Source of the DNA: CAJXNP01 sp050305935
Lineage (GTDB): Bacteria; Bacteroidota; Bacteroidia; Cytophagales; Cyclobacteriaceae
NCBI GenBank assembly: GCA_050305935.1
Contig: JBNLGG010000001.1
Location: 1 to 64,000 of the forward strand
Direction of reading: 5' to 3'
Length of the DNA: 64,000 nucleotides
How positions within the stretch are numbered: position 1 is the first letter of the stretch; each line of letters begins with the position of its first letter. Positions 6,906 through 15,249 of the stretch are shown one piece after another. A program made the position numbers and the translations under genes. The notes beneath the pieces are model-generated. The model saw only the letters and a list, made by a program, of their open reading frames with translations. It made no database searches and was not told the DNA's origin.

Positions 6906-8412
6906 ATTTAAAGGCAAAATAAATCAACCAGGTTGTTACAAAAAGGGGAATCAAAATGGGAACAGAATACCTGATGATGTATCCAAAGAAAGAAGGCATT
7001 TTTATGCCGATTTGTTCGGCGATAGATTTCACCATGAAATTTGGTCCATTGCCTATGTAGGTAAATGCGCCAAAGAATACTGCAGCAATTGAAATTGACT
7101 TTAGCATCAGGATGGAGTCTCCGTAACCTCCATTGGCAAAAGCTGTTACCTCTTTGATGCTGTTAATATCAGCGCTTTTTGAAGCCATTCCCGCTGCGAG
7201 GAAGTTCAAATATGTGGGGGCATTGTCAAGAAATCCCGATAAAAATCCGGTGCCCCAGTAGAGGGTGTTGTGCGTAATCAGCTTGGCTCCTTCGGGTGAC
7301 TGGGCGAAGTCACCGACAAGTTCAAGTGCAGGCATCATCGTCGCAAAAATACCTATGAAAATGAAGGCAACCTCGCGAATGGGCTCAAAATTAAACTCAT
7401 TTGTTTTTAATACTTCTTTGTCAGCAAACCTGTATGACATGTAGGCTACCGTCAACATGATTATTTCCCTGAGAAATGAAAACTTCTGACCATGATAGTG
7501 AATTGCCGGCACCCAGTCTATAACGTTTGGATCAAGGAAAACCGCTCCAACTACCAGTCCAAGCCAAAAGAAGTTTTTACCACCGCTCAATGTTATTTTT
7601 CCAGTGATGGCCTCTTCTCCTTCCACTACCGTGTCAGCACCGTCTTTGTTTTTCTTGTCATACCAATAAAATGCCGCTGCAAGCATAATGATACCTGTAG
7701 ACCATGCAGCAATATTGTGAGTGAGCGTCCAGAAAAAAGGCACTCCTTTTAAAAATCCCAAGAATAAAGGAGGATCGCCTATTGGGGTTAAAGAACCTCC
7801 CACATTGCTCACAATAAATATGAAAAAGATAATGTGGTAAGCTTTTATCCTATCCTTGTTTAACCTGATAAATGGGCGAATAAGCAACATTGATGCCCCG
7901 GTGGTTCCAATAATATTGGATATGATGGCCCCAATAACCAGGATGATAGAATTAGTAAGGGGGGTTGCCCTCTTGCTTACATTGATCATGATCCCACCTG
8001 ATGCGATAAATAAGCCGGTGAGCAAGGCAATGAATTGAACATATTCAAATCCTGCATGAACGGGCGAATGTGTGTTACTCAATCCAAAAATGTAATACAG
8101 CACAACAACTAAGGCCAGAATGATGGCTATTTTCGGATAGTTTTTGTGCCAGAAATGTTCGTAAAACAGCGGCCCCGTGGCAATCATCAACAACAATAAA
8201 ATAAAAGGAATGACAGCCCATGATGGCGTATGATGGTGTTCTTCTACTACGGGGTGATCCGTTTCACTAGTATTAGTGAAGGTATCAATGTCGACAGACA
8301 ATGTGGATATTGCTTCGCTTGACGGGGATATGATTTCAGAGCTTGCATCGGAAAGATGTGGTGCTAAAAATAATATCAATGAAATAAAAACAATTCCAAT
8401 AATGTGTTTCAT
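6904..8412 (-). CDS. nhaD: Na+/H+ antiporter, NhaD type (ArsB/NhaD superfamily)
   Basis: An inner-membrane antiporter expelling Na+ (or Li+) in exchange for protons. The 502 residues hold about a dozen hydrophobic segments. The two signature loops of the NhaD/citrate-transporter fold are present, SNIIGTTGASMLL around 163-175 and SNVGGSLTPIGDPP around 202-215. A signal-like first segment is followed by a roughly 40-residue polar stretch rich in Ser/Thr and His (EEHHHTP) before the core, as in other NhaD proteins with a periplasmic N-terminus. A TATTTTTG element lies about 50 nt upstream on the minus strand. Confidence 0.9.
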   Translation of the reverse strand: MKHIIGIVFISLILFLAPHLSDASSEIISPSSEAISTLSVDIDTFTNTSETDHPVVEEHHHTPSWAVIPFILLLLMIATGPLFYEHFWHKNYPKIAIILALVVVLYYIFGLSNTHSPVHAGFEYVQFIALLTGLFIASGGIMINVSKRATPLTNSIILVIGAIISNIIGTTGASMLLIRPFIRLNKDRIKAYHIIFFIFIVSNVGGSLTPIGDPPLFLGFLKGVPFFWTLTHNIAAWSTGIIMLAAAFYWYDKKNKDGADTVVEGEEAITGKITLSGGKNFFWLGLVVGAVFLDPNVIDWVPAIHYHGQKFSFLREIIMLTVAYMSYRFADKEVLKTNEFNFEPIREVAFIFIGIFATMMPALELVGDFAQSPEGAKLITHNTLYWGTGFLSGFLDNAPTYLNFLAAGMASKSADINSIKEVTAFANGGYGDSILMLKSISIAAVFFGAFTYIGNGPNFMVKSIAEQIGIKMPSFFGYIIRYSVPILIPLFVTTWLIYFAFK

Positions 8413-8463
8413 GAAATCTTCAACTTTCCTTCGTCAAGGGCGCAAAATCGGGGCTAAAAATGG

Positions 8464-8471
8464 CAAAAATA
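8464..8471 (-). promoter_or_regulatory. -7 element upstream of nhaD
   Basis: On the minus strand the sequence TATTTTTG matches TAnnTTTG, 52 nt before the nhaD ATG. No clear -33 partner is seen. Confidence 0.35.
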
Positions 8472-8556
8472 AAAGTAATTACAAATATTCTGTTCGACAA
8501 AAACAGCCTGCCGACGATAAATGTCTTTTTCTTATTAATCAGGAAACGATTGCTCC

Positions 8557-9705
8557 CTAATGGGTACTTTTAACAATAATTCCTGAGGAAGAATCGCGCT
8601 TGGCCCCGGTCACGCTCGCTAGCACATTTATTTCATTTCTCCACTTAAGCACGCCAAGAAAACCGAAAATTATTGCTTCCTTAAAAGCGATTGTGTCATG
8701 ATCAGGTGTTACACATTCGGTTATGCCGGTTAACTCATCAGATATTGTACTGACCAGGAATGTGTTAAAGGCTCCTCCGCCAGTTAGTAGTACTTTTTGC
8801 GATGGATTTTTTCTACAGGAAGATTGTATTGTGTTTTTTATTTGAAAGGCAATGTGCAGGCAGAAAGTAGCTAGTTTATCCTCAATTGGATCATTGGAAT
8901 TGTCAATTATAGGGAAAATATGGTCGTTGACCCACTCTATTCCCAGAGACTTTGGGCCATTCTTGTGATAAAATTTAAGGTCATTAAGCTGAGCGAGCAT
9001 ACTTTGATTGACTTTTCCCATGGATGCCAGGAGCCCGCCTTCGTCATATTTCTTGTTTTTTAAACCTGCCAAATAATTTAAGACAATATTTACAGGGCAG
9101 ATGTCAAATGCCACTCGACCGTTTGAGTAGGGGTCTTCAAAAGAAATATTTGAAATCCCGCCAAGGTTAATGCAGAAATCAAATTCGCGAAACAGATGGC
9201 GGTCGCCTACCGGAACCAGTGGGGCGCCCTGGCCTCCCAAAGCCACATCCATTGACCGGAAATCACCGACAACGGGTACATTATTGGCTTTAAAAAGTTG
9301 ATTTAAGTTTCCAATCTGAAGTGTTAGCCCTTTTTCCGGCTGATGAAAAATGGTGTGGCCGTGTGACGAAATAAAATCAATTTGCACATTATGTTTTGAT
9401 ATAAAATCCTTTACTTCCTTTCCCATCCAGGCCCCTAATTGAACATCGAGGTAGGAAAGCTCAAGGGCAGAAAATGTAGTCGCCTTTTTTAGTTTTTCCT
9501 GTAGCTCAATTGGATAATCAGTGGTATCAGAAGCCTTTAAAATATAGCTCCATTTATTGTTTTCAATTGAAAACTCACAGAAAGCCATATCCAGCCCGTC
9601 CAGGGAGGTGCCAGACATGAGTCCTAAAACATGATAGGTCTTTTTATCAAAAGTCAATGTTTTAACAAATTTTAATAAATGAGATTTGTTCAAGACGTAG
9701 AACAA
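8557..9705 (-). CDS. anmK: Anhydro-N-acetylmuramic acid kinase
   Basis: AnmK phosphorylates and opens 1,6-anhydro-MurNAc released during peptidoglycan turnover, feeding MurNAc-6-phosphate to the recycling pathway. Family segments seen are LGLMSGTSLDGLDMAF, HGHTIFHQP, FRSMDVALGGQGAPLVPVGD and INLGGISN. The open frame gives 382 residues from a TTG at 9705, but the usual family N-terminus lies only about 13-15 residues before MSGTS. A TTG at 9655-9657 is therefore an equally likely start. Divergent from coaX with only 35 bp between the outermost starts, so the two promoters must overlap. Confidence 0.92.
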   Translation of the reverse strand: MFYVLNKSHLLKFVKTLTFDKKTYHVLGLMSGTSLDGLDMAFCEFSIENNKWSYILKASDTTDYPIELQEKLKKATTFSALELSYLDVQLGAWMGKEVKDFISKHNVQIDFISSHGHTIFHQPEKGLTLQIGNLNQLFKANNVPVVGDFRSMDVALGGQGAPLVPVGDRHLFREFDFCINLGGISNISFEDPYSNGRVAFDICPVNIVLNYLAGLKNKKYDEGGLLASMGKVNQSMLAQLNDLKFYHKNGPKSLGIEWVNDHIFPIIDNSNDPIEDKLATFCLHIAFQIKNTIQSSCRKNPSQKVLLTGGGAFNTFLVSTISDELTGITECVTPDHDTIAFKEAIIFGFLGVLKWRNEINVLASVTGAKRDSSSGIIVKSTH

Positions 9706-9740
9706 CCATACAATTTTATATTTTTACGCGGTTTTTTACT

Positions 9741-10484
9741 ATGCAATTAAGAAATATCGTCATCGACCAGGGCAATTCTTCCTTTAAGATCGGGGTCTTC
9801 GAGGGGAAGGAACTTATGGACGTAGTGGAATATGAAAAGAGAAAGGATGTGATCGCTTTTGTTCTAGGTTACAAGCCGGATCAAGTATTACTAAGCAGCG
9901 TGGTTAAAAAAAGCAAAAAGCTGGTCAAAGCCATTTCGGAAACCATTAAGGTTGAAATGTTGTCGAATAAAACAGCCCTTCCCTTTAGAAATAGTTATGC
10001 AACACCGGAGACACTCGGGCCAGACAGGATAGCCGCAGTCGCTGCCACCCATGACCTTTTTAAGGGCGAAAATTGCCTGGTAATTGATGCAGGGACCTGC
10101 ATTACCTATGATATCATAGATAATAATGGCGTCTATCACGGTGGGGCCATCTCCCCGGGTGTGACCATGAGGTTTAAGGCATTGCATCACTTCACTTCAA
10201 AGTTGCCATTGCTTAACAAGGTTGACAGTGCAAAGCTAACGGGTAACTCGACCAAAAGATCAATGGAGAGCGGCGTTGTAAATGGGGTTATAGCTGAAGC
10301 GAATGGGATGATCGAACAATATAGTCAGAATTATGAGGCTCTGAAGGTGGTATTGTGTGGTGGGGATTCCAAATTTTTTGAATCTAAATTAAAAGGTCAC
10401 ATCTTTGCAGTCGCAAATTTGGTCCTCATAGGATTAAACAGGATTTTACTCTTTAATATTGACAGTTTTGAAGGCATACATTAG
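9741..10484 (+). CDS. coaX: Type III pantothenate kinase
   Basis: Phosphorylates pantothenate in the first step of coenzyme A synthesis. CoaX enzymes need a monovalent cation and are not feedback-inhibited by CoA. The 247 residues carry the ASKHA-fold phosphate motif DQGNSSFKIG at 9-18, GPDR at 93-96, VIDAGTC at 114-120 and GGAISPG at 134-140. The 3' end overlaps the next gene by up to 26 nt. The coaX / outer-membrane protein / TPR / lptC order is, as I recall, seen in other Bacteroidota. Confidence 0.95.
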   Translation: MQLRNIVIDQGNSSFKIGVFEGKELMDVVEYEKRKDVIAFVLGYKPDQVLLSSVVKKSKKLVKAISETIKVEMLSNKTALPFRNSYATPETLGPDRIAAVAATHDLFKGENCLVIDAGTCITYDIIDNNGVYHGGAISPGVTMRFKALHHFTSKLPLLNKVDSAKLTGNSTKRSMESGVVNGVIAEANGMIEQYSQNYEALKVVLCGGDSKFFESKLKGHIFAVANLVLIGLNRILLFNIDSFEGIH

Positions 10485-11733
10485 TATAATAATTTTTTGT
10501 TTTTGCTCCCTATCTGTTATTGCTCAACAATCGGGATCACCTTATTCCATCTATGGAGTGGGCTCTCTTACTAACAACGGTGTTACATTTAATACCATGA
10601 AGGGAGGGCAGGGCATTAGTAGCAACAGGTCTTATGTGATTAATAATATTAACCCTGCATTACTCCCGCTCAATACCTTTACCATTTTTGATTTTGGTGT
10701 TTCCTTTGAAAACCGGCAAATAAAAACAGATTCATTGAGTGAAACCACCAAGGGTGGCGGACTTAACTATATTTCACTGGCGGTGCCACTGAAGTCTGGC
10801 AAGATGGCAATGTCATTGGGGTTACGTCCTTATAGTGTCGTTAAGTACAATGTAAATTCAAATAGGGAAGTGCTCAGCGATACCACATGGGCGTTGTACA
10901 ATTTTGAAGGATCGGGAGGACTAAATGAAGCTTACCTACAAACAGGGTTTAGAATTGGTGAGCCATTATTTGTCGGCGCCAGCTTATCCTACATTTTTGG
11001 ACGAAAGACCGAGCAGACGTCCATCTTTCCCGCAAGTGAGTTCGCCAATAATTTTGCCTCCGCTTATTTCATTTCAGAAAAAATCAATGGATTCAAACTG
11101 GGGCTTAGCGCAGCCTATCTGAAAAAACTGAAAGATGATAAATTTATCGGGGTAGGAGCAGTGTATGAATTGAGCACAAATCTGAATGCGGTAAGGTCGG
11201 AATGGCTTGGTAATAACCCCAATGTTGAATTGTCGGATTCACTGGAATATTTATTGGATGTGAAGGGTGATTTTTCGATACCCAGCAAGCTTGGATTGGG
11301 TGTGAGCTTTTATAAGGAATTTAGCTGGAGTATTGGTGTAGACTATTATATGCAGAACTGGGGGGACTATAGTAATTTCGAAAATTCCAATGAAGGCTTG
11401 ACAAAATCGTATCGGTGGATTTTGGGAGGGGAATACACTCCTGACTTTTTTTCGGTTAACTCCTACTGGAAACGGCTCACATTTTTAGCCGGGGTGAATT
11501 ATACAAAAACGCCTCTTTCTATCGAAAACGAGGATATTTTTGACTTTGGTATTAATTTTGGAGTATCTTTACCGTTTGCTAATGGTTCTACGGTTAACCT
11601 TGGCTTCACTTCAGGTCAACTTGGAACTACGAAAAACAATTTAATACAGGAAAATTATTACAAAATAAGTCTGGGAATTAGTTTTAATGACCAGTCTTAT
11701 GGTTGGTATCGAAAACAAAGGAAGTTTAACTAA
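10459..11733 (+). CDS. Outer-membrane beta-barrel protein (FadL/PorV-like shape)
   Basis: A signal peptide (SIIIFCFCSLSVIAQ, ending about residue 23) is followed by SPYSIYGVG and repeated amphipathic beta strands to the C-terminus (ISLGISF at the end), giving 424 residues. The N-terminal part (GGQGISSNRSYVINNINPALLP) resembles the hatch of FadL- and PorV-like barrels. Ligand and exact family are not clear. There is no ATG near the signal peptide, so translation must start at TTG, either 10459 or 10468, inside the end of coaX. This suggests translational coupling. Confidence 0.75.
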   Translation: MTVLKAYISIIIFCFCSLSVIAQQSGSPYSIYGVGSLTNNGVTFNTMKGGQGISSNRSYVINNINPALLPLNTFTIFDFGVSFENRQIKTDSLSETTKGGGLNYISLAVPLKSGKMAMSLGLRPYSVVKYNVNSNREVLSDTTWALYNFEGSGGLNEAYLQTGFRIGEPLFVGASLSYIFGRKTEQTSIFPASEFANNFASAYFISEKINGFKLGLSAAYLKKLKDDKFIGVGAVYELSTNLNAVRSEWLGNNPNVELSDSLEYLLDVKGDFSIPSKLGLGVSFYKEFSWSIGVDYYMQNWGDYSNFENSNEGLTKSYRWILGGEYTPDFFSVNSYWKRLTFLAGVNYTKTPLSIENEDIFDFGINFGVSLPFANGSTVNLGFTSGQLGTTKNNLIQENYYKISLGISFNDQSYGWYRKQRKFN

Positions 11734-11746
11734 AGGATTTAGAATT

Positions 11747-13066
11747 ATGAGATCAAAGACTTTTATGGCGCTAATGATGCTGTTGACATTTTTTGCGTTA
11801 GCGGTGCAGGCCCAGCCAGGGTGGAAGTGGCCGGATGACGAAGCCAAAGCTGAAAAAGCAAAGGAAAAAAATGCACTTTACTCTGATGCATTAAAATCTG
11901 AAATGTATCGGCAATCGGCAAATCATTTGAGTTGGTTATTGGCCAATGCTCCGGATCTAAATGCTTCAATTTACATCAACGGAAGTAAGATCTATGAGGA
12001 GCTGGCAGATGTGGAAAAGGATGCGGCAAAAAAGATCGTTTTTCAGGACTCTGCTCTGTTGTGCTATGACTTGAGGATTAAATATTTTAACAAAAAGGCA
12101 AGTGTGCTTAACAGAAAGGCTTTCTCAGCATACAAGTTTTATAAAGATGATGAATCCAGGTACAAAGAGTTGTTCGAGCTTTTTAAGGAGTCCATCGAAT
12201 TAAATGGTAATGCATCTTGGGACAACAATGTACTGGCTTATTTTGACATTGTGAGGCGGTATCAAAAAGCATCCAAGCCGTTTACGAATGAGGAAATCCT
12301 TGATTTGTTTGGGCAAGCAGAAAGCATCATGCTTTATAAAATTGAAAATGGTAAGACCGATGCGGATAAGGCAAATGTTATTCTCGACCAGATCAATAAT
12401 ATGCTGGTAGAAATGATCGATGTTGATTGTAACTTCATTGCCAATACGCTAGCCCCAAAGTTTAGACAAAGCCCTGACCTTAAGCAGGCAAAGACAATTT
12501 TACGACTTTCTATTGCCGGTAAATGTCTTGATGGCGAATCAGTGGCGGTAGATGCTGCAAAGTATATTTTCGAACATGAAAAGCCTGAATTCACGTTAGC
12601 AAAGCTGATCGCCGGTAAGTGCTATGAAATTGGAGATTATGAATGCGCGGAAAACTATTACTCTCAGGCGGCAACTTTAACTGATGATAATAAATTGGAA
12701 TCAGAAACTTATCTTTCACTGGCCAATATCCAGTTTAAGAGAGGAAGAAAAGCTGCTGCAAGGGATTATGCCAAAAAGGCCATTGCTGTCGATCCACAAA
12801 ATTCTTCAGCAGCCAGCTTTATTGGCACACTTTACATGAACAGTTTTAGCGATTGTAAAGAAGATAAGGATCCTGTATACGACAGAGCCATCTTCATTGC
12901 AGCATACAACTGGTATGCAAAGGCAGGCGATGCCAGTGGAATGGCAAAGGCAAAAGAACAATTCCCATCCATGGAAGATATTTTTACCTGGAACTATCAA
13001 CTTGACCAGCAGGTCACTGTCGGTTGTTGGATAAACGAATCAGTGAATATTAAGAAAAGAGATTAA
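11747..13066 (+). CDS. Periplasmic TPR-repeat protein
   Basis: This 439-residue protein starts at the ATG 11747. The frame is open upstream to 11687 in the previous gene, but only the internal ATG gives a clean signal peptide (MRSKTFMALMMLL to VQAQ, about 23 residues). It has helical repeats throughout, with clear TPRs near the C-terminus (GDYECAENYYSQAATL and FKRGRKAAARDYAKKAIAVDPQ). The TPR domain is a protein-binding scaffold; its partner is unknown. It lies 13 nt behind the barrel gene and is followed by a strong terminator, so barrel and TPR protein probably act together at the outer membrane. Confidence 0.8.
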   Translation: MRSKTFMALMMLLTFFALAVQAQPGWKWPDDEAKAEKAKEKNALYSDALKSEMYRQSANHLSWLLANAPDLNASIYINGSKIYEELADVEKDAAKKIVFQDSALLCYDLRIKYFNKKASVLNRKAFSAYKFYKDDESRYKELFELFKESIELNGNASWDNNVLAYFDIVRRYQKASKPFTNEEILDLFGQAESIMLYKIENGKTDADKANVILDQINNMLVEMIDVDCNFIANTLAPKFRQSPDLKQAKTILRLSIAGKCLDGESVAVDAAKYIFEHEKPEFTLAKLIAGKCYEIGDYECAENYYSQAATLTDDNKLESETYLSLANIQFKRGRKAAARDYAKKAIAVDPQNSSAASFIGTLYMNSFSDCKEDKDPVYDRAIFIAAYNWYAKAGDASGMAKAKEQFPSMEDIFTWNYQLDQQVTVGCWINESVNIKKRD

Positions 13067-13081
13067 AATATCTGAAAATAG

Positions 13082-13110
13082 AAAGCGGTCTGACTCAGAC
13101 CGCTTTTTTT
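13082..13110 (+). terminator. Intrinsic terminator between the TPR gene and lptC
   Basis: A perfect 10-bp stem AAAGCGGTCT (13082-13091) / AGACCGCTTT (13097-13106) with loop GACTC is followed by a T-run to 13110. lptC starts 5 nt later, so read-through or a promoter inside the preceding gene must supply lptC. Confidence 0.85.
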
Positions 13111-13114
13111 AGCT

Positions 13115-13645
13115 ATGATCAAAAATCAAATATCATATTTGTTCCTTATTTTGGTCATATATTCCTGCACAGGAAACAGTGAGAATGTGTTGAACCAACC
13201 GGTCTACGAAGGGCCTATTTCCGAGGTTTACGATGCCGTCAATTATTATAGTGATTCTGCAGTGGTTAAACTAAAGATCGAATCACCCTTACGATGGAAT
13301 TATGAAAATGGAGATATGGAATTCCCTCAGGGGGTGTTTATCGAGTTTTATGACAAAAACGGCGAAACCACCAACACACTCCGAACTAATCACTGCTATT
13401 ATACGAAAGAGGATAATGAATACAAAGCCACTGGGAACGTAGAGATGGAGGGGCTTATTTCTAAGGAAAAACTTGTGACCGAAGAGTTGTTTTGGGACAT
13501 TAAAGACGAAAAGATCCATACAGACAAGGCTGTGATGATCGTCACAGAAAACCAGATCATCAAGGGCAAGGGCCTGGAGGCGGATCAGGAATTCACCTCC
13601 TGGACGATGAAGGAAACTACCGGTGTAATTGATATGACTGATTAA
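13115..13645 (+). CDS. lptC: LPS export periplasmic protein LptC
   Basis: LptC links the inner-membrane LptBFG transporter to the LptA bridge for lipopolysaccharide transport. The 176-residue protein has a short N-terminal hydrophobic segment ending in YSC (Cys18), which reads as a lipobox. An OstA-like beta-jellyroll follows, with LRWNYENGDMEFPQGVFIEFYD, TGNVEMEG and IKGKGLEADQEFTSW. Its stop codon overlaps the start of the next gene in TAATG, indicating coupling. The lipoprotein form is common in Bacteroidota, whereas proteobacterial LptC keeps a membrane anchor. Confidence 0.85.
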   Translation: MIKNQISYLFLILVIYSCTGNSENVLNQPVYEGPISEVYDAVNYYSDSAVVKLKIESPLRWNYENGDMEFPQGVFIEFYDKNGETTNTLRTNHCYYTKEDNEYKATGNVEMEGLISKEKLVTEELFWDIKDEKIHTDKAVMIVTENQIIKGKGLEADQEFTSWTMKETTGVIDMTD

Positions 13646-13884
13646 TGAGTATTTTACAATCCATTCTTTTTTTCCTTTCTTTAGGTTTATTAATTGTAGG
13701 CGCTCACCAAACATTTACCGTTGGTTTTTATGAGTCCTACTGGCTTTTTATGCTGAGTCTGGTATTGCTGTTTATCTATGGTGCCTTAAAGAAAAACAAT
13801 AAGGATTCAGCGACAGAAAATAAAAACAAGCCTTCTAAGGCAGGAAAAGCAAAAAAGAAAAAGAGCAGCAGAAATAAAAAATAA
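13645..13884 (+). CDS. Small two-segment membrane protein with a basic tail
   Basis: A 79-residue protein of unknown function. Two hydrophobic segments (about 4-21 and 30-47) are separated by a short loop. They are followed by a strongly basic C-terminal tail of about 30 residues (KKKKSSRNKK at the end), probably cytosolic. It starts inside the lptC stop codon and ends 2 nt before the CorC-like gene, so the three genes form one tight unit. The context suggests an envelope accessory role; nothing in the sequence gives an activity. Confidence 0.75.
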   Translation: MSILQSILFFLSLGLLIVGAHQTFTVGFYESYWLFMLSLVLLFIYGALKKNNKDSATENKNKPSKAGKAKKKKSSRNKK

Positions 13885-13886
13885 CG

Positions 13887-15173
13887 ATGGAAGCCCAGCA
13901 TATTTTCATCATCATTATAACTCTGGTATTCTCAGCCTTATTTTCAGGGATGGAAATTGCCTATTTGTCGGCAGACAAGCTGCAAATAGAATTGGGAAAT
14001 CAACAGGGTCGCCTTAGTGATAAAATCATCTCGAAGTTTCTAAAAAGGCCAAGTTGGTTTATTAGCACAATATTGATTGGTAACAATATAGCGCTGGTAA
14101 TATATGGTATTTTTATGGCCTATTTGTTAATTCCGGTCATCGGTATATACCTCCCTCCAGAAATACACTACGATTGGTTAGAGTTACTGATCCAGAGTTT
14201 AATAGCAACAACCTTGGTGCTGGTGGTGGCAGAATTTACGCCCAAAAGCCTGTTTATGATCAAACCAAACAGGATGTTGGCCATCTTCTCGGTATTGTTT
14301 TATGCCATTTATATTTTGTTATACCCTGCCGTCTGGACGATTGCCTTCCTCAGCAAAATCCTGCTCAAAAATGTTTTTAAACTTGAATATTCGGAAAAGC
14401 AGCCGGTTTTTGGATTGACTGATCTGAATCATTTTATCGTGAGCAATGTCAGCAAAAGCGAAGAAAAAAGCGAGCAGGAGGTTTATCCGAAGATCTTTAC
14501 AAATGCCCTGGAATTTAAATCGATAAAGGTGCGCGAGTGCATGGTGCCTCGAACGGAAATCGAAGCTGTGGATATTGAGGATTCTATTGCCGAATTGAGA
14601 GAAGCTTTTATTAAAAGCGGGTTCTCAAAAATATTAGTTTACAAAGAATCCATAGACAATATCATTGGCTATTGTAACTCCCTGGAATTGTTTAAAAAAC
14701 CGAATGATATTGAAAGCATATTGATACCCATCATCATCGTGCCCGAGACGATATTAGCTTCAGAAGTAATGATCCAGTTTATTACCATGAGAAAAAGTAT
14801 CGCCCTTGTGGTGGATGAGTTTGGGGGCACTTCGGGAATCGTGACTATTGAGGATATTATCGAAGAGATATTTGGAGACATCCAGGACGAGCACGATGAG
14901 GACGACCTTGTAGAAATTAGAGTGAATGATACGACCTATATTTTTAGTGGCAGACAGGAGATAGACTATCTGAATGAGAAATACTCCCTGGAGCTTCCCA
15001 TTGGTGATTATGATACCATTGGAGGATTGATCCTGTCTGTGAACAAAGATTTTCCGGATGTAAATGACGAGATAGATTTAGGCAGATATAGTATCTCAAT
15101 TCTTTCAATTGAGGAAAACAGAATTGATAAAGTAAAACTCACTTTAAATCAAAGCGGTACATCGGGTAGTTAG
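13887..15173 (+). CDS. CNNM/CBS/CorC transporter-associated domain protein
   Basis: A member of the HlyC/CorC group, often called hemolysin-like but more likely concerned with Mg2+/divalent-cation efflux. The 428 residues show a CNNM (DUF21) membrane region in about 1-190 and a CBS pair in about 205-335 (ECMVPRTEIEAVD and GTSGIVTIEDIIEEIFGDI). A C-terminal CorC/HlyC domain follows to the end (GDYDTIGGLIL). The paralogue GldE of gliding bacteria has the same layout but normally sits with gldD or ssb, which are absent here. It follows the 79-residue gene with a 2-nt gap. Confidence 0.88.
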   Translation: MEAQHIFIIIITLVFSALFSGMEIAYLSADKLQIELGNQQGRLSDKIISKFLKRPSWFISTILIGNNIALVIYGIFMAYLLIPVIGIYLPPEIHYDWLELLIQSLIATTLVLVVAEFTPKSLFMIKPNRMLAIFSVLFYAIYILLYPAVWTIAFLSKILLKNVFKLEYSEKQPVFGLTDLNHFIVSNVSKSEEKSEQEVYPKIFTNALEFKSIKVRECMVPRTEIEAVDIEDSIAELREAFIKSGFSKILVYKESIDNIIGYCNSLELFKKPNDIESILIPIIIVPETILASEVMIQFITMRKSIALVVDEFGGTSGIVTIEDIIEEIFGDIQDEHDEDDLVEIRVNDTTYIFSGRQEIDYLNEKYSLELPIGDYDTIGGLILSVNKDFPDVNDEIDLGRYSISILSIEENRIDKVKLTLNQSGTSGS

Positions 15174-15194
15174 CCTAAATATGCGAAGTTAATT

Positions 15195-15227
15195 TTTTGA
15201 TTTTAAACAATGAAGTACCTATTTTTG
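15195..15227 (+). promoter_or_regulatory. Promoter of the ppiD-like gene
   Basis: TTTTG at 15195-15199 and TATTTTTG at 15220-15227, separated by 20 bp, fit the Bacteroidota TTTG / TAnnTTTG arrangement. The ATG at 15250 follows 22 nt later. Confidence 0.6.
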
Positions 15228-15249
15228 CCGCACTTTAATCAAAATATAT

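Noticed and set aside
13289..13714. 141-codon minus-strand frame
   Set aside because: It covers the opposite strand of lptC and the 79-residue gene, both better supported by signal, fold and coupling.
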